Shown here piece after piece: positions 1 to 12,349 of a DNA stretch of 64,000 nucleotides (its first letter is position 1; each line of letters starts with the position of its first letter). The DNA comes from Carallia brachiata (lineage: Eukaryota > Streptophyta > Magnoliopsida > Malpighiales > Rhizophoraceae): assembly GCA_021464245.1 (NCBI GenBank), contig JADCRB010000071.1, forward strand, positions 992,001 to 1,056,000, in the 5' to 3' direction. A model generated the notes under the pieces. That model searched no databases, was not told where the DNA came from, and was given only the letters and a program-made list of their open reading frames with translations. The position numbers and the translations under genes are program-made.

Positions 1-1090
1 ACTAGATAACATCTCCTATCAAAGTAACATTAAAATGATATAAACTGTTTGACGGTTTAAATTAAAAAAAATAAAATATATAAACTGAGAAATGACGTTA
101 AATTAATTATTTTTGGTACTATTCGAAGTTAAGTTGTAGAGTTAAATGCACTTTGCGGTCAAATGATGTAAATGCCCCCTACATCCTGTTTTATAATATT
201 GATAATGTACACATTTATTGAACGGGCATTCTTGGTATATGTTGGTAAAACGGGACATCGTAATCGTGGAACCTATAAGTGCTGATATTCTGTTGTTACA
301 TGCCCTCTTCCATATCTTTTACTGCGAAATCTACGTGTAATGCACCTCCACTCCAAATAGTGCACCGAAAAGCCTTTAGCCACCAAACCTACAACGACAT
401 ATGCAAACAAAAATGTTGTGTAGCGTGAGCATTTTAAAAGGCCAAGCCAAAGTGTTTGTTGTTCATGGTGCGTCTAAAAAGTACACCTAATTCAAGTTAT
501 AAAATTCCTTTTCAATTTTGGTCAATATAATACGCACAACAGCATGTTCTTGATATTTTTCAATTTCTGTATTGTAGTGACTTGGAATCATTCCTTTTTG
601 TTTTTGTGGGGTGGTGGTTGAATTGCAGGACTGTGTTCTATGGGCAATACAAATGCACTGGACAAGGAGCCAGCTTTGCAGGAAGAGTATCGTGGTCAAG
701 AGAACTAACTGAAGAGGAAGCTAAGCCTTTTATTTCACTTAGCTTCATTGATGGGTCTGAGTGGGTCAAATTATAACACAATTTTATACAATTGCAATAC
801 ATGATAATATTTTCCCCAATATTTTTTTTAAATTTTTTTTCTTAATTTTCTGGGGATCAGAGCCGTATGGAAATTGTTCGCTGATTAGGGTGTAATAATA
901 CTCGTTCGGTTACAAATTAATTTAAAGAACATGACTATACATCTGATCAAACAAAAATTGCAAAGTGAATTAAGGGAAATTTTTGTTATATTTGAAAATA
1001 CAGGGTGTGAATTAGGTATACTAATAAATATAAATTTCTCTTGAATTAGGGTATTAAACTGCCAGCACAGTCACTACAAGGAAGCTATAG
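1..1090. other. intergenic, no gene seen
   Basis: AT-rich DNA with short chance open frames only. No family motif, exon chain or clear repeat was recognised. It ends at the poly-T run that begins the LINE insertion. Confidence 0.5.
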
Positions 1091-1880
1091 TTTTTTTTTT
1101 TTTTTTAATCTAAAATAGATAAACAAAAGGGATTATATCGTTAAACCTATAGGTCAGTATACACCAAAAATATCTTATCTTAATAGATGAGTTACTCTCT
1201 CAAGAACTTGCTACAACGTATGAACTCCCCATTCAAACTCAAAAGCCAAATTGGCCAACAAGTTTGTGACCCGGTTTGCTTCACGGAAGGTATGTGCAAT
1301 CCGAATGGTCCAAGCTCTGACCAGTAAATCCTTGATGCTATGAATAAGATTGGTGTGTAGATGAGTGTTGAAAACTTCCTTGCGTATCCAACTTTTTTCG
1401 TTTGCTGGACGTCTCATGTTAATTAAATCAGTGGTCTCAACTATTCCTTCCTATGCCATGCAAACGGTGGCTTTGCCAGCGTCAGTTTGTGATAGTGTGG
1501 ATAAATACATCAGGGGGTTCTTATGGGGGGACTCAGTCCATCAAGTAAATTGGCAAGTTGTGTGTAGAATGAAAGAAGCAGGGCGATTGGGTATTAGACC
1601 TGCCAGATTGCTAAATGAGGCCTTCTTGACCAAGGCTGGCGGTTTATCAACGAACCGCAGAGTTTATGGGCCAAAATTTTAGCTGGTAAGTATTGCAAAA
1701 ATGGGAGTAGAGAGTTACAGTTCAAGAGGGGGGCATCAGTAACATGGCGAGCTAAGGTTCGCACCAAAGAACGAGAGGGTATGAGATGGAAAGTTGGAAA
1801 TGGGGAAATGGTGAGATTGATGCCGAGGCTTTCGTGTTGGAAAAAAGCAACCAAGCTGTAAAGATTATGGGCTTCCAAAC
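1091..1880 (-). mobile_element. truncated LINE (non-LTR retrotransposon) with an inverted 5' part
   Basis: A T16 run at 1091-1106 reads as a poly-A tail on the minus strand. Next to it, minus-strand 1211-1395 encodes the C-terminal end of a LINE RNase H domain, with the family-typical HTFREANRVTNLLANLAF and then GVH. From about 1388 the coding sense flips: plus-strand 1388-1860 encodes the C-terminal reverse-transcriptase and zinc-knuckle region (FAGRLMLIKSVVSTIPSYAM, FLWGDS, then EPQSLWAKILAGKY and FKRGASVTWR in another frame after a one-base slip). RNase H normally lies downstream of this region in ORF2, so the order fits a 5' inversion. The element is defective: no endonuclease, no ORF1, frame breaks. 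I found no clear target-site duplication. Confidence 0.75.
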
Positions 1881-3086
1881 ATATGGACTAGGCCTTATCC
1901 TAGGCCCGAAATTGTTAAGTTCAGTTCTCTCTGTGAGCTTGAGCCCATAGGCTTCGATGAATTAATGAAATCATTTGATTCTGGCCGGACCCCATGCAAA
2001 ATATTTTGGAATTAAAGTTGGGGCAGCACGACATCAAAGTCTGGCATAAGCCCAAATACAAACCAAGCATACATTCTTAAACTCGATCACAGGGATCTAG
2101 TCCAAAGAGTCGGGTCGAGAATTTGGGCTGAGTAGGCCCATTATATTGGCTGACTTTGATAATTTGGGTTTCGACTCGCCGTTTATTCTTTTTCCAACGC
2201 TCCCGCAGAATTTATCACGATTATCGCTGATCCACTGCTTATTCCCAACAAGGTCCCTTTTTTTTTTGTTTCCTTTCCTGCGTGCTGAAATATCTAGGTC
2301 TAGCACGTCTAGAAATACAATAACATTTTCGCCATGATTACAAAATACAAAATAATATAATAAACAGACACCGGCATGTATGCATATGTGTGTGTATATA
2401 TATATATATATATGTTTCTGTAGTTTCAGTCTTCGTACAGATGATCATACAAACATAAGTAAAATTTAATTATTCTCAGAATATGTGCATCACTGGCTGC
2501 GTCATCTTTTGAACCGAATTCCATCAAACAAATTAAGTTTTTATATTTATTCTATCATTCTTACCATGACTTGGAAAGAAATATAAAGATTATCCATGGA
2601 AGGTGCGTTCACAAGACACGGGCATGTACATAATGCATGTTTCTTCCGTCTTCAATCACAAACCAATTTCCAAGATATATTTGTTAAGCAACACAGAGAG
2701 GGCCCACTTGACAGCCAGTTTGGTGGCATTGAATGATGGCCGAGCCAATGAAAACTTAGTAAAGGGCAGAAATTTTTATGAGTAAGATAGCCATTAGCCG
2801 CACTCTCAGCCATGTGTGGGGAAATGGTGGCTCCTTCGCAGGGGAACATGTCATGCTATTTGGAGAAATAAAGAAATTGTAAGTTTGAACAGAAATGATG
2901 GAACTAATCCTACTCAATGCAACAATATCAGTGTGTAAGTTGATTGACGTTCCAAGATTATTTAAAAAAGTGTGCATGTTGTGCAAAGTTGGCCAAGTAT
3001 GGACACAAGGGCTCCAAAGTCTAAACCCCTATCTCCTATAACATGCCCAATTGCCTATAGTATATACCCTAGAATATTTGTAAGTT
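1881..3086. other. intergenic, repeat debris
   Basis: No convincing gene. It contains a TG/TA microsatellite at about 2390-2413. The part from about 2800 may belong to the LINE fragment that follows, but no protein match is visible there. Confidence 0.4.
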
Positions 3087-3530
3087 TTAAGCTATAGCAA
3101 GACTGATAAGTGGCCGATACACTTGACTCATGTGTTTCAAAGAAAAAATCGTATTGCTGATTGACTTGCTTCGTATGCTACTAACTAGAGGTCGAGCTTA
3201 GCTATTCTAGAGGAACCACGATCAGGCTTATTCTCCATTCGCTCTAGTGATACTATTGGGTTTGTTTCCCTCGCGATGTAGCTAGTAAATGGCAATTTTT
3301 CTTTTCAAGCTTAACAAATTTTTGCTTTTAGCAGGTACCTTGCAAATCAGATAAACATCCTGACAATTATATCTTGTTGTTGTGTAACTTTTTCTTATTT
3401 GTCTCCTTTTAATATGGTGTTTTGGATTATGGTACTCTATTCTCTCTTTTCACTGGGGACTTAACTTTCTTTTACATGAAATTTTGATTGAAATAATATG
3501 CATACACACTTGACTTATCAAAAAAAAAGA
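3087..3530 (+). mobile_element. LINE 3' fragment (RNase H end plus tail)
   Basis: Plus-strand 3105-3175 reads WPIHLTHVFQRKNRIAD, a stop, then LASYATN. This is the C-terminal RNase H pattern of plant LINEs (H-x-F-x-R-x-x-N-x-x-A-D-x-LA). About 350 bases of non-coding sequence follow and end in an A-rich tail near 3520-3529, preceded by ACTTATC as in many plant LINE tails. Stops interrupt the frame, so it is dead. It lies in the opposite orientation to the LINE at 1.1-1.9 kb. Confidence 0.5.
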
Positions 3531-6500
3531 GACACTAGGGGCTCTGCCCTCCTCCTCAACCCAGAAGAAAAAAAAGAAAAAAGAAAGAAAAAGAAAAACA
3601 AGGCTGATGAGTTTGGGCTGGGGGGGTGTGGTTTAATTATTTGGTTGTATAGAGACAGGCATGATATGAAGGGTTTGGGTGATGATGGCACATAGTTGGA
3701 ATCGATCTAAAAAGAGTGGGAAGAAATTTTTGGAAACTTGGAAAAAGATTTAGAGATAAGGGGACAAAGAGAAAGAGAGATGAATTGAATTAATGGGGCG
3801 GTTGCCCTAGAGGTAGCCATGTGAGAAACATCATGCTCTAGAATGATGTTGTCTTTGATCAATTTAATTTCTTTCTTTATATACGGTTTCTCCTCTTCTA
3901 TTTAATTTACTATAAGCTAATCAGGGGATGGCACCATGGCCCCTTGTTTGTTTGGTGAGGCAATTATGGGGACTATGTGACAAGATATTATCTCATATAA
4001 TGCATAAATATACTACCGCATGCCCACATACTCTAAAATATCTGGACTATAGCTTGAGCTATTTGCATGTATGCAAAATGTACATTGCTTAATATATATA
4101 GCGGATAATCAATTTGAATCTCCCAACTGACGAATTGCTTACTGATGAAGCCTCCGATGTGCAATGCAACTAGTAAACAATTAATTCAACTCATAACCTG
4201 ACCCCTTCTTGGGGTCGATGTGATGAGTGCGAAATTTTATAACAATGGTCTAACCAATGCTTGCCCTCCAACGTTTTCAATTAATTTTCTGTGTCCTAGT
4301 GTTTGTCTGCATCGCAAAGTTTTGTGGCATGTCTCTTCTTTCAAAATCACAAGGCAATGGTGTGTTGCTAGGCGGTAGCACGGCCATGTAGCATTCTTAG
4401 TTTCCTACCAATTACTGCCGATTCGGTGTCTGAATATCCATTTTTGCTAATCGGATCGTTTATAACTTGGCACACTTGCATTATGAAACAAATAAAGCCA
4501 ATGGAATGGCTCTCAATTCCAAAATAATGTCAATGCAAAAGTCTCTAAACTTCAAATGATATAGATGAGTAGGATAAAAAAAAAAAAAAACTTGTAATAA
4601 TGTACAACATATGATGTACATATATTAAAATCCTGCTTGCCCGTGATGGTTTTCGTCTCTATCCTACTAGAAGAAATCAGGAAAAGAAACCGTAAGAATT
4701 TGATCTTATGTGATTGGTGACAAGTTTGCTGACCTCTAATTGTATAATTGAATTCCTCACCTATCAGTTTTCAAACATACACAGATGAAGATGCCCATAA
4801 TAAGTACATTAATTTATACTCTTATTTTTCGTCCTATCAATCACATTCAAAGTACTTTCTAGCTACAACTGGGGGCTTGAGGTGGTTAGTGTAAGGAAAA
4901 AACTATTACATCCGAGTATGTGTGTGTACATCTAGGTGTCAGGCTTAAAGCTCGTGTGCTAAACGTTAATTAATGATTAACTTGAGTTTGAAGAGGATAA
5001 GGAGCAAGAAATTAAAATAGAATTTGACCACATGAAGACAGAATATGCATGAACCAAGAACAATAAAAAACTATTTATACAAAATTAAATTAAGAACCCT
5101 GCTCATTAAGTAATTCTCGATCATAAAGATTTTTTTAATTGTTGTAACCACATCCATATCTCGTCTGCATCCATATAATCTATTATTTTCCTTTTGCATG
5201 TACACAGCCTATTTTCTTATTCAACATTTCATTGGTCAACCGGTCAAGTTGACAATTTGCATAACCTCTTTACTAAGCTCTTATTATCCAAGGAAAAGAA
5301 AACTTAAAGAGGTTTGAAAAGTAGACAGATGGAGAATACAATTGTCTATTTTTACCCTATGTTTTTAAAAAATAATTTTGCTTCCTTATAATAGAGGTGG
5401 TGTCTTTCATTCCGTTTACTTTCTGCATCTCTCTAATAATGCCCTTACATTCACAATAGACTAAGCCTATCTCTTGGCAAATACGCGGTGAAGTTCTCTA
5501 ATTGAAAATGGTATGTAGCATATGGCCCGGTTTTGGATCAAAAGTTTATAGATATATCGGACGATTTGATGGCATATGGAACCCACAAACAAGTGCTACA
5601 GGGTCCAGAAGTGAATTTGTCTAGGATTTTGTGCATTGCATGCAAAGGCAAAGTCGTCAGCTTTCATGAAATGCTATGCCTATACGGGAAAAAGGTAAAG
5701 AGGAGATGAATTCCCCTGCTACACTCCACATGAGAGTGTGACTGCACATAGCCTGAAAGGTTGTTTATGTGTTTGAACATAAGCAAAACAACAAAATTGG
5801 TGACGGATCTACTGACTAGAAAATGGCTGATAAACCCCTCGTGCGCTTTCTGCAAACAAAGAGCCCTTCTGATTTCAAACAATACAGACAAAACCCTCTT
5901 TTGTTTGAACTCACTCAGACACTCAGTGTGCTGCCATGGCTGAAGGTGGTTTGTTCCTCTCTTCTTCTCAAGGAGGGCCTTCTTTGCATTATAGCCATCG
6001 TTTTTTTATTTTTTATTTTTGGTTTTCTTTATCCGTATCGTGGGGACCGAATTGAACCAACCTGAACTTGTACGTGTTCTTTCTGGAATTACATTTTGGG
6101 ATGTTTTTTGGCCTGTCCTATATCATAATGATGAACATATCCGAATTACAGCCTGTGGGTGGATATTTAACTAGTGTCGTATATAGCTAGTCCATCCACG
6201 CTGTCAATAATTACTTAAATTTTAAAATAAATAAAATGCAATTGATTTTCCAGCATTTCCATGAATTCTGTAGTTTCTCTCAATTGCGGAATTCATGAGG
6301 GTGTGGGAATATGGACTCCATAAAATTGAGTGCACTTGGCCCTCCCCAACATATAATCTCCCCGAAAGTATGCTAAAGGAAAAGAAAGATGTCCATAAGT
6401 AAAGCTGAGGACCGTGAATGTTAGCGAGGCTGCCGCAAACTAATTCCCCAGAATATAATATACTGAACTTGACCATGATTAAAGCCAAGCGTCCCAAGAA

Positions 6501-8374
6501 TTTCATTGGTACTCAGAACTGACTACCTCTGAGTCAATCACTAGAAAGGAAATTGAGAGTTCGACTCCATCTCTTCTAAATTCTCTCTCCCCTAAGGCTT
6601 GACCTTCCCTTAAGAAAGAGAAAAAAAAAGTTATTGACACTTATTTTTAAGTGACTTAATTGATTTGTGACATACCATTAAGCTTTATTTCTTATGCATG
6701 CTTTAATTTAACTAATTTCTTTTTTTTTTAAATGAACTTAGAATATGGAGTTTTTATTCTTTAACATCTTTAAAATTTAGGCCAAAAAGGTAAATGAGTA
6801 CAGCAAGTGCCATTTATTAATTACGTGTAAGGAATAAGTGAAGCCGATCGCACAGCTCCACTGTTCAAATCACGCCATCATAAAATCAAGTAAACTTAAT
6901 TTTTCTAAAATCTTTATTAATTATAAGCGGACATGCCAATTAAATTCACAAATAAATAAATATATATGTTCTTTTTGTGTATATATTGATAAATTTGCAT
7001 GTATGATGGTGCCAGCACGTGATAATGGGCCATGAGCTTTTCCTCAACGGGTAACGAGTTGAATTTTTGTTATATGTGGCCAAATGAGGGATCGATGATC
7101 CCAATTATTCCCCTTAAAGAATTCCGTAATCACATATGTAATTTGCCAACCGTGTATCGTGGACCATGTAAAGTTATATGGGCTCTACTATGCTGACCTA
7201 TAATTTAGGTCACATAAAATATATGAAATTAATATAGTAATTTATCTGTATTATTTTTATTTTAAAGATTAATATTTTTTTTTAATAATTTATATATTTA
7301 TATATTAATTTTATATATACTATTACGGATTTAACACAAATTTTTCTAAATTATGTTTTTATGTGTGACGAGGACTCCTTAATTATCTCGCTAATTTAGA
7401 CGGTATTACTTGCCTGATTTTGTACAACTTGAGAAGAATGTAATGTCCTCGTGGGACTATGCAAGTTGTTTGCTAGTTAAGCAAGAAGGAACTACAGCCG
7501 GACAGCTGGTGAAAGGTGCCATGTGTGGGATGCTGATTGGGGGCCTAGATTGTCGGTACCTTTAGAAGAATTGGCAACTTTCTTATACCCACCATGAAAA
7601 GTCAACAAAGGGCCAAAAACCGGACATGTCTGAATCTTTGAGACAGTTTTCTCCCATCAATCAATGCCGCAGTAAATGGTAAAATTGTTTGTCCTCGTGA
7701 TTACGGTTGGCCACTCTGGGAAAATCCTACTATTCTTTGCGCGCTGCATCATTGAAATCGTGCATCTTTTACCACAATCCCCTAAAAACTCTCCCATTGG
7801 TTTTTTTTTTTTTTATCAAAAGAAAACTGTTGTATTAATATGAAATAATTTTGTACATAAGATTGATACAAAAGTATTAAAAAAACCTGTATGAGATAAA
7901 AGAAATAGACAACTAAAATAATCTACATCTAATAAGATTATAAGAACTATAAATTAACTGGTTTCATTGATTTTTCTGAAACCTAACTTCTATCCCATGT
8001 GCATTGTTCCTGACTGAACATTCCCAAGCATAGTAGCATAGGATCCCAATCTCTTTCTTGTGCTTTCTTTTTTTTTTTTTTGGCAATCATTTTATCTTTT
8101 CGACGAGGTTACAAGATGGTCTTTTGGTTATCTAATAATTAGTATAAAGAGAGAGGAAAACTAGAAAAGAGGTGCTCATTTATGTGCTTTAAGGCAAGGT
8201 CCACATGTGGCAATCCCAAAAATCAATATTACATCAAACTTAACCCAAAAATGGCAAAATTAGACTTTTTTTTAAAAAAAAAAGGAAAAACAAAAGGGGA
8301 GAGAGGAGTAAAATCAAGAAAAGAAGAAGAAAAACAAAATGGGGAAGGGAATTAAATTACATTTTTTCAGGTTA
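3531..8374. other. long intergenic stretch, no gene recognised
   Basis: Nearly 5 kb with no ORF or exon chain matching a known family. A tRNA-like box B motif (GAGAGTTCGACTCC) near 6556-6569 may mark an old SINE. A poly-T run at 7801-7815 followed by ATCAAAAG resembles a minus-strand LINE tail. AT-rich blocks near 7200-7340 look like MITE debris but their ends are not clear. The last 300 bases should hold the 3' UTR of the MATE gene. Confidence 0.4.
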
Positions 8375-10021
8375 TCAAGGCGAACAAGAGACCACAATGA
8401 TTGGCGTCAGCTCTTCTTCTTCTTTGCCGTTCTTATGTTCACGAGGTAACTCGCTGCCTCTATCGCCATATCCAGTACACGTCAGCAACTGGGCCCTCTT
8501 AGCTTGGAATTCCCAATCGGTGGTCCCAACGACAAACAGCATAAACACAGCACAGCATAGCTGGGCCGATAACAGGCCCATCCACAGTCCACAAAACCCA
8601 ACCCCAGCCCAAAATGCAAGCCCAACTGCCACGGGCATGCCAACCAGATAGAAGGCTCCGAGGTTAATGTTAGCTGCATTGGTTGGCTGCGCACTTCCTC
8701 TGAGGACCCCACACCCCACCGTTTGTGGGCAGTTTCCGAGCTCGCACAGTCCTAGGATCGGCAGAGCAGCGGACGTCAGCCGCAGGATCTCGGCGTCACT
8801 CGTGAATATCTGGGCCCACCGGTCCTTCATCCCCGTCGCGAAAATCGAAGCTGATAGGCCCATCGCGGACGAAATGAACACAGCCACCAAAGCGGCTAAT
8901 CTGGCCCTGTCAGGACTATTTGCCCCGAGCTCATTGCCCACCCGGGTCGAAACCGCGAACCCGAGTGAACTCGGGAAAATGTAAATCAACGACGTCGTTT
9001 GGATCAATATCCCCATGGAAGCAACTGTTGATTTGGGGTTAGCCAAAAGCCCACATAAAACGATCATGATCTCGTACCACCACCACTCCAAACAAACGGA
9101 TACGCAGCTGGGCGCGGCGAGCCGGATGAGAGGCATCCAGCCGGAGAGACATTCTCGGCTCGGCTTAGTCCAGGTAGGCTCGTGCAAGCCAGAAGCCCAC
9201 ACGTAGGAAACCAGAAACAAGAGCAGAAAGAAGTTGGAAGCAGCGGCCGCGGCGGCGACTCCAGCAACGCCGAGCTTGAAGTGATTGACGAGCAAGAAAT
9301 TGATGGGAAAATGAAGAACGGCGCTGTTGAGGGACGCTAAGGTTAACGGATGGGTGATGCCTTGAGCGCGAAGGTAAATGCGGATTGGATGGACAAAAGA
9401 GTTGGATAAAAGATCAGGAAGAGAGAAGAGCAAATAAGTATGAGCCAGACGTATGATGTTGGGATCTTGGCCGAGATAGAGAAGGATTTTGGACATGTTA
9501 ATCCAAAGAAGAGAAATGGGTATTGAAGAAAACAAGAGGAAAATCACAGAGCGCTGGAGGGTCAAAGAGAGAAGCTTCGGACGTTGGGCGCCGAAAGCCT
9601 GGGAACAGAGCGGCTCCATCCCCAGAGCAAGGCCCGAGAGGACAGAGTAGCCAGTGATGTTGGCAAAGGCTATAGCGAGAGAGCCGGCGGCGAGCTCTAG
9701 GTCACCGAGACGGCCGAGGAAAAGCATGGAGGTGATGGAGCGAGAGTAGAAAATGAGGGCCGTTAGGGCTATTGGAAAGGCCAGTTTGAAGAGGGAGTGT
9801 GTCTCTGATATGATATCTGAAACAATGGTGGGAATGGAATGTAAATAAAAAATTTTGAATATATCTGGGGATGGCGATGGATTTGCATTGGGATTCTCTG
9901 GGTCATTAATGGCGGTATTGGGTTGTTTTGGTATGGCTGCTTGGAAATATTGTGGCTTTTGTGCCTGTTTCTCGCTCATGGGCAAGTCCGGAAGGCTATT
10001 CCTGGGCTTCGTATTACACAT
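8375..10021 (-). CDS. MATE efflux transporter, ADS1/DTX51 type
   Basis: An intact 548-residue single-exon frame encodes a multidrug and toxic compound extrusion (MatE) transporter, an integral membrane exporter of organic solutes. About 12 hydrophobic segments run from residue 75 to about 510. Conserved plant motifs include GDLELAAGSLAIAFANITGY (about 106-125), GMEPLCSQAFGA (134-145), SCVSVCLEWWWYEIMIVLCG, GNELGAN and GNCPQTVGCGVLRG. The start MCNTK matches the MCN start of Arabidopsis At4g29140, and the leader has no upstream in-sense ATG back to the TATA-like site. The DTX48-52 clade is also intronless, and close members act in ABA export, disease susceptibility and organ growth. The exact substrate cannot be told from sequence. 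No frame damage is seen here, unlike in several neighbours. Next to hexokinase and HIBADH-like genes it forms a block conserved with Arabidopsis chromosome 4. Confidence 0.95.
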   Translation of the reverse strand: MCNTKPRNSLPDLPMSEKQAQKPQYFQAAIPKQPNTAINDPENPNANPSPSPDIFKIFYLHSIPTIVSDIISETHSLFKLAFPIALTALIFYSRSITSMLFLGRLGDLELAAGSLAIAFANITGYSVLSGLALGMEPLCSQAFGAQRPKLLSLTLQRSVIFLLFSSIPISLLWINMSKILLYLGQDPNIIRLAHTYLLFSLPDLLSNSFVHPIRIYLRAQGITHPLTLASLNSAVLHFPINFLLVNHFKLGVAGVAAAAAASNFFLLLFLVSYVWASGLHEPTWTKPSRECLSGWMPLIRLAAPSCVSVCLEWWWYEIMIVLCGLLANPKSTVASMGILIQTTSLIYIFPSSLGFAVSTRVGNELGANSPDRARLAALVAVFISSAMGLSASIFATGMKDRWAQIFTSDAEILRLTSAALPILGLCELGNCPQTVGCGVLRGSAQPTNAANINLGAFYLVGMPVAVGLAFWAGVGFCGLWMGLLSAQLCCAVFMLFVVGTTDWEFQAKRAQLLTCTGYGDRGSELPREHKNGKEEEELTPIIVVSCSP

Positions 10022-10120
10022 GATGATGATTACGATGATGGATGATGGATAATGATGATGAAAATGATGCTGATTACAGTTGACGATGATGATGATGACG
10101 ATGATGATGATAGGAGTGGC
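10022..10120 (-). repeat. imperfect GAT/ATC trinucleotide repeat in the MATE leader
   Basis: About 95 bases directly upstream of the MATE start are an imperfect run of GAT triplets (plus strand), read as ATC/CAT triplets in the transcript sense. No in-sense ATG is created. Such a repeat is likely to vary in length between accessions. Confidence 0.8.
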
Positions 10121-10215
10121 TATGGAGTGTAGGTACCTCCGCTTTTTAGTTTCACCCAGCTGCTCCTACCTGAAGAGCAGCACTCTTTTTGCTCTTCCTC
10201 TTCTCTTTTCTGGCA

Positions 10216-10230
10216 AGAGATATATATCTA
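10216..10230 (-). promoter_or_regulatory. candidate TATA box of the MATE gene
   Basis: The near-palindrome AGATATATATCT lies about 195 bases upstream of the MATE start. Initiation about 30 bases downstream would give a leader of roughly 165 nt containing the trinucleotide repeat. This is inferred from position and sequence only. Confidence 0.4.
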
Positions 10231-12314
10231 TGCGGAATTGTGGATGGCAGTGGTAGAGGATGGATAGGTGGGGTGCTTTTGGCCTTAGAAGAGGTCTGAG
10301 GAGGGGAAAGGTATAAATAGAGGAGTCAATGGGGCTTCCCCTTTCCCTTCTTTTTTTCTTTTGTTTTTTGTTTTTTCTCGGTTTACAAAGGGGTAAATTA
10401 AATAATTATATTCTTATGTAAAGAAATTCCAATTGCATCCTCTGCAAAAATACCCTTCAAAATACGTAGTAAGTGACAGAGATGGAAAAGTTTCGAATTT
10501 TGAAATATAACATAAGAAAAAAGTCAGTCTGCAATCTGGCTTCCCATTTTTATTTCTCTCCCTTTTTGCCTTTGTTTTTGTCGGTGTAAATCTGATTTTA
10601 CAATTTACAAACCACTTCAACTTTTTTCCATTTTGCTTTTAGAACTTAAAGAAAAAGCAGAATGAAGCTTTTTTTTTTTTTTTTTATATCCTTTTCAAGC
10701 TGTATCATTGACCAAAACGTCAAAAAGATAGTCGAAGTCCCTCTGATACGGCAAACAGCAGTAGGGGTTATATATATTATGCAAAATCTAGGCTAAGTTC
10801 CTTAGAACATTAAACATTTAAATATTTAATTAAGGGTCTAATATGGAATGAACATGTAAGAGAGTGACCCTTCATTGAGCAACAAATTGATATGTTTGTT
10901 TTTAAGGGGAGGTGGGGATATACCTGGCTGTAATTCTCAATCACATTGTCAATGATATTTCCGTGCAAGCAATACAAAATTAAAAATCAATGACTAAATA
11001 TTTTAGCTGCAGTCATTTGAACACACAAGGATTTCATGGTCGGAGAGATTCGTATGAATCAGGCACCAGTGCACATATATCATGGATTTTTTTTTTCCAG
11101 AATGCTTTTGGCCCATCTCTGTATTAATACTCCTATGGACTTGAACGGCGGTTTATACTAATGGTTATAAGAAGTATAAACCTCTTTTACTTCACAAGAG
11201 TGACTTCAACAATAAAATAATATAGACGGTTAGATAATTACTTTTATGAAAAAAAACTGTCATATATCATTTGATAGAATTGTGTTATCATTTGTTGTCA
11301 TATATGTGTTATCATTTTATATTGTTGTTACAATAAGTTCGCAAAGTGAAAGCCGAAAGCCTTTTAAGTATTAAAATAGAATCAAGTTTGATTTTTTTTT
11401 TGTACTCTAAAATCTAAATTGAAAAATAAGCGGGCATTTAAATGAAGATCGAAGCAATTATAACATGGCCAAGAAGCTAACACACGGTTTATGCTTGTTT
11501 AAAAGGTTACATACGATTGTGCACAATTATACTATGTCAGGGAACTAAAAGAGCGTATGTGTTTGAGAGGGATGAGGGAGTACTTATTGTCGAATTGCGG
11601 TTGAAAAAGAAGTGATCAAATTTTCCTGATCAGAACAAAGCTTGAGATTTTCAAAGAAGCGTGCCAAAAGCCTTTCACCAGAAATGCAAATTTTCTGTAG
11701 GGTTCAATGAAGAATTAAATTCCGATACTAATGATCAATTTTGTTATGGTCAGTTTTGTTCGATGAATTAAGAATCATGACAACCTTTTTCCGATCTTGC
11801 TTCTAAAATCAAGAGTGGGTCTAAAATTGACATTTTTATCAGTAAAAAGTTTTTAGCTTGGGGATTGTCCGACATTGTAAAGTGTAAAAACTGCTATATG
11901 TGACATTTGGATCCAATGTCTAAATTGAACAAGCTCTTGCCCTTTTTTTTTTTTCAAAAAAAAATAGTACTAGTGTTAATATATAATATACTTCTAATTA
12001 GAAAATAGATGCTTGCTGTGTATCTCATATCTTTATATTCAAAAATTCTTGTCTATTATTTTTTGAAACATTTGATAATTATTAAAAGGGTCCACCAACT
12101 AAGTGGTCCGTTAATAGAATAGTTGGACTTTAATACCAAAAAGTTTCATTATATGGTCATATGTTAAATAATATTAAAATAATGACGTAATTTATCTAAT
12201 CATATTTAATAATTTATTTATTTTTTATTTTTTAAAATTTAATTATTTAATAACACATATTACTTTAATTATATTTTCATAATAATTAAAGAATATCATG
12301 AGTTTCAACACCAA

Positions 12315-12349
<35 letters not shown>

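Noticed and set aside
8397..9206. Plus-strand frames of 63-105 codons
   Set aside because: Antisense shadows of the MATE gene.
10308..10325. GGTATAAATAGAGG, a perfect plus-strand TATA box
   Set aside because: No plus-strand start codon, exon or leader follows. It lies upstream of the minus-strand MATE gene and is most likely chance.
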